A DNA stretch of 21,598 nucleotides from JAIXUI01 sp943373175. GTDB lineage: Bacteria > Bacteroidota > Bacteroidia > UBA7662 > JAIXUI01. The stretch spans positions 1 to 21,598 of the forward strand of contig CALSBM010000055.1 of assembly GCA_943373175.1 (NCBI GenBank), in the 5' to 3' direction. The notes under the pieces were generated by a model, which worked only from the letters and a program-made list of their open reading frames with translations, was not told the origin of the DNA and ran no database searches. How positions within the stretch are numbered: position 1 is the stretch's first letter; every line of letters begins with the position of its first letter. Position numbers and translations under genes: made by a program. This document shows positions 15,319-21,598 of the stretch, one piece after another.

Positions 15319-17644
15319 ATGCCTTAGATTAGCCCGGAAGCTTTCCTTGTTGGTTGCTTTCGGGCTTTTTGTATGGTTTCTTTTTCCTCCGGACCTGTTT
15401 ACACAGGTGCCGCATTCATTGGTAATAGAAGATCGGAAAGGGAATGTAATCGCGGTAAGCTTGGCTACCGATGGACAATGGCGTTATCCAGTAGGAGCGA
15501 AGGTTTCTTCCAAATATTTATTGGCTCTTCAATCGTTTGAGGATAGGAATTTCAAATACCACCCGGGAATAAACATTTTTTCTATTGGGCGTGCTATGCT
15601 CAATAACTTGAAAGGAGGTAAAAGGCAGGGCGGATCTACCATTACCATGCAACTGGCAAGGAGAGCATTGGGAATGAAAAGCAGAACTTGGTGGGTGAAA
15701 ACGATTGAAATTCTGTACGCTTTTAAGATAGAATTATGGAAGTCGAAGTCAGAAATACTCTTAGAATATGCCGCTCAAGCGCCTTATGGTGGAAATGTAG
15801 TTGGGGTTGAAGCGGCTTGTCAGCGTTTTTTTGGCCATGCCCCAGACCGCTTGTCGTGGGCTGAAGCCTGTTTGCTCGCAGTATTGCCAAATAAGCCATC
15901 GTCTCTCATTCCGGGTAGAAATAACGAGCAACTAAAAGCGAGAAGAAACAACCTTTTAATACGTCTTTGGCGAATTGGTTTATTGTCGGAATCTGATTAT
16001 CAGCTTGCCTCCGAGGAACCTTTACCCTTTCGTTGGCGAAGCATTCCGGCAGAAGTGCCTCATTTACTTTCAACTTGCATAAAAAGTAACCCTCTTGGAG
16101 GGAGATTGAAAACCACTCTTGACTTTGGTGTTCAACAAAGGGTTCAACGGTTGATCAACAGGTATTGTAAACGATTAACGCCTAACGGGGTAACCCAGGC
16201 CGCCGCTTTAGTTATTGATTTGAAGAGCAGCGAATTGCTTGCTTATGTTGGAAACAGAACGGACCGACAGGCAGCCAATGAAGACGGCGATGATTATGAC
16301 ATGATTCATCAACCACGCAGTTATGGCAGTTTGTTAAAACCTTGGCTGATGGCCTATTCAATAAACAAAGGAATAGCGACTCCCAACCGGTTATTGCCGG
16401 ATTACGACATCAGCTTCCAAGGTTATAGTCCTCAGAATTTCGACCATAAGTATGATGGTGCCATTAAACTCCATGAAGCCTTGGCTCGGTCTAAGAATGT
16501 TCCTTTTGTTTATTTACTTAAAGAAGTGGGGACAGCTCCATTTTTGTACTTTCTCCGAAAGTGTGGGTTAACTTCTCTCAACCGAACTTCTTCTTACTAC
16601 GGCTTAAGCCTGATTTTAGGTGGAACAGAGCTTAGTTTATGGGAGTTGTCGAAGGCTTACACCGGCTTTGCTAAAGCTGGAAGTCCCCTGAAACACAACA
16701 AAATAGACAGGTCTAACTTAATCGACGAATTGCAACGCTGGACTTATCATAAGCCGGAGCTCTCGCCTTGGTCGGTGTATTACACTACCGAGGCTATGAA
16801 AGAAGTTGAAAGACCCGGGCTCGACAATAACTGGCGGATGTATGCCCAATCACATCCTTGGGCTTGGAAAACAGGCACTAGCTTCGGATATCGCGATGCT
16901 TGGTCGATTGGTTTCGACGGGCGTTGGTTGATTGCCGTATGGACAGGAAATGCAAGAAGCCTCGGATGTGCCGGCCTCACAGGAATAAGCACTGCCGCTC
17001 CACTAATGTTTGATATTCGCGCTGGTTTACCGTCTGCTGAGTTTCCGCCTAAACCAACAGTAGGAGGGACTGTTCAATCCATCTGTGCTTCAAGTGGGAT
17101 AGCTCCTTCCCTAAATTGCCCTGAAAAACAGTGGATTGCACCATTGAAAGAATCCAGAATGCCAGTGTGTACCTGGCACCGAACCATCTACCTAACAGAA
17201 GATGAACAAAACCAGCTTAACGATCAATGTCCAGATTTTCATCGAGCTAAATCAAAAGTCTGGTGGATTCTTCCCCCGGCTATGGCATACTATTATCGAG
17301 TGTTCCACCCTGATTACTCGTTTCCGCCTCCCTTTAGTCCACAATGCCCGCCAGAAAGCAGAGAGAATCAGTTATTCCTTTTATACCCGCTATCCGGACA
17401 ATCAATACGATTAGAAAACGCCTCATCAGGAGTAGAATCAAGCAACAGCTTCATTGCGAAAGCCATTCATGCAAATCCTACAGCTCGAGTGTTTTGGTAT
17501 TCCAATGGAAAATTAATTCAAACAACTAGCGGCACTCATGAAATTATTCTTACACCTCATGTTGGGTTGAACAACCTGTCAATTCACGATGAGGAAAGCA
17601 ATGAAGTCCAAATTCAATACAAAATAATTAAGGGGGAAATGTGA
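15305..17644 (+). CDS. pbpC: Penicillin-binding protein 1C (bifunctional peptidoglycan synthase)
   Basis: A class A penicillin-binding protein, about 779 residues from the start chosen here. A basic N-terminus and one membrane helix (about 13-27) precede the glycosyltransferase (GT51) domain, whose catalytic Glu is in QSFEDRNF (E79); GGSTITMQLAR follows. The transpeptidase domain has SLLK (S342, K345), SKN (396-398) and KTGTS (522-526), so both activities look intact. The tail, including SICASSG and FWYSNGK, matches the PBP1C-specific BiPBP_C domain. The start is uncertain: TTG 15305 overlaps the macroglobulin gene by 14 bp and puts the helix near the N-terminus, while ATG 15260 or 15266 and GTG 15239 are also in frame. 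Pairing with alpha-2-macroglobulin suggests cell-wall repair linked to protease defence. Confidence 0.95.
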   Translation: MLKSKCLRLARKLSLLVAFGLFVWFLFPPDLFTQVPHSLVIEDRKGNVIAVSLATDGQWRYPVGAKVSSKYLLALQSFEDRNFKYHPGINIFSIGRAMLNNLKGGKRQGGSTITMQLARRALGMKSRTWWVKTIEILYAFKIELWKSKSEILLEYAAQAPYGGNVVGVEAACQRFFGHAPDRLSWAEACLLAVLPNKPSSLIPGRNNEQLKARRNNLLIRLWRIGLLSESDYQLASEEPLPFRWRSIPAEVPHLLSTCIKSNPLGGRLKTTLDFGVQQRVQRLINRYCKRLTPNGVTQAAALVIDLKSSELLAYVGNRTDRQAANEDGDDYDMIHQPRSYGSLLKPWLMAYSINKGIATPNRLLPDYDISFQGYSPQNFDHKYDGAIKLHEALARSKNVPFVYLLKEVGTAPFLYFLRKCGLTSLNRTSSYYGLSLILGGTELSLWELSKAYTGFAKAGSPLKHNKIDRSNLIDELQRWTYHKPELSPWSVYYTTEAMKEVERPGLDNNWRMYAQSHPWAWKTGTSFGYRDAWSIGFDGRWLIAVWTGNARSLGCAGLTGISTAAPLMFDIRAGLPSAEFPPKPTVGGTVQSICASSGIAPSLNCPEKQWIAPLKESRMPVCTWHRTIYLTEDEQNQLNDQCPDFHRAKSKVWWILPPAMAYYYRVFHPDYSFPPPFSPQCPPESRENQLFLLYPLSGQSIRLENASSGVESSNSFIAKAIHANPTARVFWYSNGKLIQTTSGTHEIILTPHVGLNNLSIHDEESNEVQIQYKIIKGEM

Positions 17645-17682
17645 AAAAATGATAATAATTTTCTTGTCGATTAAGAAAGACA

Positions 17683-17715
17683 TAGCTTGAATTGAAGCTA
17701 GGAATGCTAATTTTA
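17683..17715 (+). promoter_or_regulatory. Inverted repeat and possible promoter before the T9SS cargo gene
   Basis: The 92-bp gap after pbpC contains TAGCTT (17683-17688) / AAGCTA (17695-17700), a 6-bp inverted repeat with a 6-nt loop. It overlaps a TTG (17687-17689) that lies 18 bp before TAATTTTA (17708-17715), a one-mismatch -7 element. The gene at 17737 may therefore have its own promoter with a repeat over its -33 region. Confidence 0.3.
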
Positions 17716-17736
17716 TGGTACTGATTCGACCAAACC

Positions 17737-19323
17737 ATGAATAGATTCGACAAAAAAGTGATATCACGTCTTTTTATCACTATGGCTGTTGTCCTTATGT
17801 GGGCAAACCCTACTTATGCTCAGTTGAGCATTTCCGGAATGCCCCTATCTGTTTGTGGCACCACTTCCTTTAACGTGCAGCTTTCAGGAGCTTTTCAAGG
17901 AAATGCAGGTAATCAATTCAAAATAGAGCTTTCAGACACTCTCGGTAGCTTTGGCAACCCCTTGGTTATTGGTCAACTGAATGCTTCCCAGCCGGGTAAT
18001 GTGAGTTGCACAATTCCAGCATCACAGTTTTCTGGCGTCAATTACCGCATAAGGGTAGTTTCTACTAATCCGGCATTTACAAGCACTCCGGGCCTCAATA
18101 CCCTTGTTTACCATGCTCCTTTTGTTCCTCAATTGAATCCAAGCGGGCAAATCGCTTTATGTGGTAGTGCACAGCTTATTATGTTCACGAACAATCGGCC
18201 ATACATTCAATGGTTTAGAAATGGCACACCTATACCTGGAGCTGTAAATCCGGTTTTGCAGGTTTCGCAAACAGGAACATACTTGGTAAGATCGGGTGCT
18301 TCGGCTTCCTGCAATTTTCAATCTTTGCCCACTGTAGTAATTCAAGGTTCGTTGCCTTCAGTTAATCAGGTATCAGGGCCTCTCAAAGTATGTCCTGGAA
18401 TGACAGTCAACTTAACAACTCAGGATCAGATTATTGAATGGAGATTGAATGGCAGTCCTATAGCTGGCGCAATGACAGTTTTACAAGCCAACCAACCAGG
18501 GCAGTACCGGGCACTGGTGCAAAGTCAATCCGGCTGTAATGCCTTGTCAAATCCTCATACACTACTTTTAGATACCACTCCTGTAAACAACATTTCAGTA
18601 ATTCAAGGGCAACTTTGTGTGAATCAACAAGCCGTTTTCTCAGGAGGGTCAAGTGCACTTTTTGAGTGGTTTATTAAGACTCCATTTGGACAAGGACCTG
18701 TATTGAGTACCATGCCTAATTTTAGCTTTTCTCCTTCCAACCTTGGTTTATATCCTCCCTTAGCGGATAGTCTTTGTCTTCGTCTAACAGGTTTCAATGG
18801 TTGTGTTAGCCTTGATTGTTTTAAGGATACTATAGGATTTGTGCCTCCCAGACCCTCCATTATTCGGAATGGAAACAACCTGATTTCTACTAATCTAAAT
18901 GGTAATGCGTGGCATCAGGTAAACAATGGCTTCATTCCAGGGGCATTAAACCGCAACTTTACACCAGTAAATTCCGGAAGTTATTATGTGGTTACCATCG
19001 ATCCGGTAGGCTGTAAGTCACCGAATTCTGATACAATAAGTGTTATTTATGCCGGTTTGAATAACATAAAATCTGATAATCATTGGGAAGTTTATCCCAT
19101 TCCGGCAAATGGCTATTTTCAAGTCAAATCTGATAGTTACAACCAGAAAGAAGCGCTTTTTGAACTTTTTGATACTTCCGGCAGACGGGTAAAATCCTGG
19201 CAGATACAAGAAGGAAACATCGAAACCACTATATTTTCAACAGAAGGCTTAAATCCTGCCATGTATTGGTTGAACATTCGTCAGGGGGATAATCAAACTT
19301 CAGTAAGAATACTGATTAGGTGA
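17737..19323 (+). CDS. Secreted Ig-like protein with type IX secretion C-terminal sorting domain
   Basis: A 528-residue protein with a signal peptide (residues 1-29, ending YAQ) and a C-terminal Por secretion/type A sorting domain (about 449-528). The latter opens with WEVYPIPANG, has FDTSGRRV in the middle and ends MYWLNIRQGDNQTSVRILIR. Between them are several beta-sandwich modules of about 75-90 residues, each with paired cysteines and Ig-like core patterns such as IQWFRNGTPIPGA (157-169) and IEWRLNGSPIAGA (233-245), each followed by a QxGxY element (178-182; 253-257). The product should be exported by the Sec and type IX systems and placed on the surface or released. No enzymatic motif is seen; an adhesin or matrix role is inference. 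It lies downstream of pbpC but is probably not functionally tied to it. Confidence 0.88.
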   Translation: MNRFDKKVISRLFITMAVVLMWANPTYAQLSISGMPLSVCGTTSFNVQLSGAFQGNAGNQFKIELSDTLGSFGNPLVIGQLNASQPGNVSCTIPASQFSGVNYRIRVVSTNPAFTSTPGLNTLVYHAPFVPQLNPSGQIALCGSAQLIMFTNNRPYIQWFRNGTPIPGAVNPVLQVSQTGTYLVRSGASASCNFQSLPTVVIQGSLPSVNQVSGPLKVCPGMTVNLTTQDQIIEWRLNGSPIAGAMTVLQANQPGQYRALVQSQSGCNALSNPHTLLLDTTPVNNISVIQGQLCVNQQAVFSGGSSALFEWFIKTPFGQGPVLSTMPNFSFSPSNLGLYPPLADSLCLRLTGFNGCVSLDCFKDTIGFVPPRPSIIRNGNNLISTNLNGNAWHQVNNGFIPGALNRNFTPVNSGSYYVVTIDPVGCKSPNSDTISVIYAGLNNIKSDNHWEVYPIPANGYFQVKSDSYNQKEALFELFDTSGRRVKSWQIQEGNIETTIFSTEGLNPAMYWLNIRQGDNQTSVRILIR

Positions 19324-19333
19324 TGTTGCCCTT

Positions 19334-20659
19334 TCAGCCTTCGTGTAGATAAGTTTCTAATCTCATTCCCCTGCTTGCCTTTAACAAGACTAAGCAGTTT
19401 TTTAAACTACTGACAGGCATCAAAGTTTTTAATGCCTGTAAATCGGGGTAGGTACTTATTCGTTTATCGTCGAATGCTGTAGCCGCTAAACTAAAAGCTT
19501 TTCCTGCCAGAATAATTCGTTTTACATGGGTTGAAAGAGCTTTTTTCAGTATAGCAACGTGTTCTTCCTCTTCGAATACTCCAAGTTCAAACATATCCCC
19601 CAGTATCGCGACTTTCTCCTTATCCGTTTTCACCCGTTCTAAATAATCTAACGCTTTTTCCATTGATGCCGGATTGGCGTTGTAACAGTCAAGAAGAAAG
19701 ATATTGTCTCCAAATTCGAACAATTGAGATCGATTGTTTCTAGGCTGATAAGCCGCGATAGCATCGCAGATTTTTCGATAAGGAATACCGAAATACTTGC
19801 CGATAGCCACTGCCGCCATCAAGTTGTAAAAGTTGTAGTCTCCACTTAAGTTCGTTTGAATGATAGGAGCCCCAGGCAGTGCCGTAAAAGCGGTTTCCCA
19901 TCTTAATCTTAGCAATAACTCACCTGGAGGTGTTGCACCAACTACATCAGACAGCTTATGTTTTCCGTAAGTAATGCGGTTGCGGTAGGCTTCAATTCTG
20001 GGAAACAAGAGTTCATCGTCATAGTTGACAAAAATGATCCCGTCTCGTTCCATCAAACTGTCGTAAAGCGCACATTCCGTTTTAATAATGGCTTCTATAC
20101 TTCCGAATCCTTCCAGATGCTCCTTTCCGATGCTGGTCACAACTCCACAATCAGGGAGTACAATCTGGCATAGCTCTTCTACCTCGCCGGGATGATTAGC
20201 CCCAATTTCAATAACAGCCATTTCATGTTCCTCCTTTATGCCCAGAAGTGTTAGTGGAACTCCAATATGATTGTTAAGATTTCCGGCTGTAGCATGAGTA
20301 AGAAAATGACTCGATAACACCTGGTAAACCAATTCCTTAGTAGTCGTTTTACCATTTGAGCCGGTTATTCCTATCACAGTAGCCTTGCATTGCTTTCGGT
20401 GAAAATGAGCCAGCTCTTGGAGGGCCTTCAATCCATTTTCTACTAATAATACTCTAGCGTCAGTGGCATACTCTGGCTCATCAACTACTGCAAAAGCAGC
20501 CCCGGCTTCCAATGCCTGATGGGCAAATTGATTGCCGTTGAAGTTTTCACCTTTCAAAGCCAGATATAGACATCCGGATGTAATTTTTCTGGAATCGGTG
20601 CTTATTTGTTGGTCGCAGCCAACGAACTTCTTGTAAAGTGCGTCTGTTGATGTGTACAA
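19334..20659 (-). CDS. murF: UDP-N-acetylmuramoyl-tripeptide--D-alanyl-D-alanine ligase
   Basis: A 441-residue cytoplasmic Mur ligase that adds D-Ala-D-Ala to the UDP-MurNAc tripeptide, the last step of soluble peptidoglycan precursor synthesis. The N-terminal domain has STDSRKITSGCLYLALKG (20-37). The ATP loop is GITGSNGKTTTKE, GANHPGEVEEL follows, and LDCYNANPASMEKAL is typical of MurF. Length is normal for the family. The start is forced to TTG (20657-20659): an in-frame TAG lies two codons upstream, and no ATG occurs until well inside the protein. The gene converges on the T9SS cargo gene with a 10-bp gap and no visible terminator. It is divergent from the FG-GAP gene, with start regions almost touching. 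Confidence 0.95.
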   Translation of the reverse strand: MYTSTDALYKKFVGCDQQISTDSRKITSGCLYLALKGENFNGNQFAHQALEAGAAFAVVDEPEYATDARVLLVENGLKALQELAHFHRKQCKATVIGITGSNGKTTTKELVYQVLSSHFLTHATAGNLNNHIGVPLTLLGIKEEHEMAVIEIGANHPGEVEELCQIVLPDCGVVTSIGKEHLEGFGSIEAIIKTECALYDSLMERDGIIFVNYDDELLFPRIEAYRNRITYGKHKLSDVVGATPPGELLLRLRWETAFTALPGAPIIQTNLSGDYNFYNLMAAVAIGKYFGIPYRKICDAIAAYQPRNNRSQLFEFGDNIFLLDCYNANPASMEKALDYLERVKTDKEKVAILGDMFELGVFEEEEHVAILKKALSTHVKRIILAGKAFSLAATAFDDKRISTYPDLQALKTLMPVSSLKNCLVLLKASRGMRLETYLHEG

Positions 20660-20663
20660 AGCC

Positions 20664-20671
20664 TAAATTTG
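20664..20671 (+). promoter_or_regulatory. -7 element TAAATTTG upstream of the FG-GAP gene
   Basis: An exact match to TAnnTTTG, only 5 bp before the ATG at 20677. The transcript would start at or near that ATG, giving a leaderless message or favouring the second in-frame ATG (20707). No good -33 element is present at normal spacing. Confidence 0.4.
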
Positions 20672-20676
20672 ATGCT

Positions 20677-21598
20677 ATGCGGGGAAAAGTCAAAGTTATA
20701 AGCTACATGCTTTCCGTGGTGATAATCCTGTTGATATCACTTCGAGTAGTAGCCCAGCCTTTAGTTCGGTTTTCATACAACAATAGTGTACCCGTGCGTG
20801 GGCTAAACAACCAACTCCTGACCGACCCTTGGTCAGGAAGCCTGGGCGTTTGTCAATTTGATTTCATGGACTTGAATGGCGATGGTTTAAAAGACCTTGT
20901 CGCTCTCGACCGCAACGACAATCGTATCCTAACGTTCATCAAAACCATGCAGAATGGTCAATATACTTACCTCTATCAACCTGATTATGAGCGCATTTTC
21001 CCTCCAGATATTAAATACTGGTTTTTATTTAGGGATTATAATGGCGATGGATTGTTGGATATTTTCTATAGTACCAATGGCAATATTGGAGTTTACAGAA
21101 ATGCAGGCACAGCCACTCAGCCTTTTTTCAGCCTCCTGAGCACCGAGTTAATGGCTGATTTTGGATTTGGCTTTCCCATCAACATGTACGTGATGAACCT
21201 GGATATGCCGGGAATTGCAGATTTAGACCGCGATGGTGATCTCGATATTCTTTCATTTGATAACTTTTTTACAGGTCAAATCAACTTGTTTAAGAACATG
21301 AGCCGAGAACGTTTCAACCACAGCGATAGCTTAGTTTTTTTAACTACTTCGCGTTGTTGGGGCAGATTTTATGAATACTCTCAGAACAACGGAGTTTTAC
21401 TGCTTACCGATAGCAACTGCAATCCTACAGCAGCTTCTTTTCGTCACGCTAGGGTACAACATTCAGGATCTTCCATTACTCTCCTTGATGTTGACCATGA
21501 TTTTGATCAGGATGTTTTGTTGGGAGATGTAGGGTTTCCTAATCTGGTGTTCCTGCGGAACGGTGGTTCCCCTGCCGAAGCGAGAATTACGTATAAAG
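20677..21598 (+). CDS. Secreted FG-GAP/VCBS-repeat protein (5' part, cut by window end)
   Basis: The frame is open from ATG 20677 to the right edge (307 complete codons), so only the N-terminal part is seen. A signal peptide (about residues 1-27) ends in VVAQ. At least four calcium-binding loops of the FG-GAP/VCBS beta-propeller type follow: DLNGDGLKD (65-73), DYNGDGLLD (120-128), DLDRDGDLD (182-190) and the degenerate DVDHDFDQD (271-279). Such repeats form extracellular beta-propellers, and in Bacteroidota these proteins often end in a T9SS sorting domain, which would lie outside the window. Alternative starts are ATG 20650, which would overlap murF by 10 bp, and ATG 20707; 20677 gives the best signal-peptide n-region. 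The binding partner is unknown. Confidence 0.85.
   Translation, partial: MRGKVKVISYMLSVVIILLISLRVVAQPLVRFSYNNSVPVRGLNNQLLTDPWSGSLGVCQFDFMDLNGDGLKDLVALDRNDNRILTFIKTMQNGQYTYLYQPDYERIFPPDIKYWFLFRDYNGDGLLDIFYSTNGNIGVYRNAGTATQPFFSLLSTELMADFGFGFPINMYVMNLDMPGIADLDRDGDLDILSFDNFFTGQINLFKNMSRERFNHSDSLVFLTTSRCWGRFYEYSQNNGVLLLTDSNCNPTAASFRHARVQHSGSSITLLDVDHDFDQDVLLGDVGFPNLVFLRNGGSPAEARITYK
20691..20698 (-). promoter_or_regulatory. -7 element TAACTTTG for murF
   Basis: CAAAGTTA on the plus strand reads TAACTTTG on the minus strand, an exact match to the Bacteroidota -7 element. It lies 31 nt upstream of the murF TTG start and inside the signal-peptide codons of the divergent gene. No clear -33 element is seen. 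Confidence 0.45.

Noticed and set aside
17683..17700. TAGCTT/AAGCTA hairpin as a pbpC terminator
   Set aside because: The stem is only 6 bp and no U-tract follows; an upstream site for the next gene is at least as likely.

Overview
The window looks like a chromosomal segment of a Bacteroidota bacterium. The Ig-like secreted protein at 17737-19323 ends in a type IX secretion (Por/type A) sorting domain. The arginine decarboxylase is the short Bacteroidota-type PLP fold III enzyme. Several start regions carry the Bacteroidota -7 promoter element TAnnTTTG, and obvious Shine-Dalgarno sequences are lacking. I cannot name the order or genus with confidence. Most genes are housekeeping; the accessory-looking parts are the left edge (tandem array) and the large secreted or envelope proteins on the right.

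Layout. 1-330 is a tandem array of 21-bp units, each holding a perfect 6+1+6 palindrome; it runs off the left edge. 470-1755 (minus) holds an overlapping pair: a secreted thioredoxin-fold protein followed by an AlkD-type DNA alkylation repair glycosylase. 1911-3293 (minus) is arginine decarboxylase, closed by a clear intrinsic terminator at 1845-1888. Divergent from it, 3356-8293 (plus) carries arginase, arginyl-tRNA synthetase, the YchF ATPase and an agmatinase-type ureohydrolase. A long hairpin fills the gap before the last gene. 8348-9655 (minus) is an Amt ammonium channel. 9799-17644 (plus) is the alpha-2-macroglobulin / penicillin-binding protein 1C pair, followed by the T9SS cargo gene. 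19334-20659 (minus) is murF. At 20677 a secreted FG-GAP/VCBS-repeat protein starts and is cut by the right edge.

How the genes fit together. Five products act on arginine or its nitrogen: decarboxylase (arginine to agmatine), agmatinase (agmatine to putrescine and urea), arginase (arginine to ornithine and urea), ArgS (charging tRNA-Arg) and, possibly, the Amt ammonium channel next to them. The alpha-2-macroglobulin has an intact CxEQ thioester and is paired with PBP1C, the arrangement known from E. coli yfhM-pbpC, which suggests periplasmic protease trapping coupled to peptidoglycan repair. murF adds a second cell-wall function nearby.

I found no complete new defence or mobile system. The most unusual signals are the palindromic 21-bp array, the long hairpin abutting the agmatinase start codon, the same-frame arginase/argS junction with a forced TTG start, and the face-to-face murF/FG-GAP promoters.
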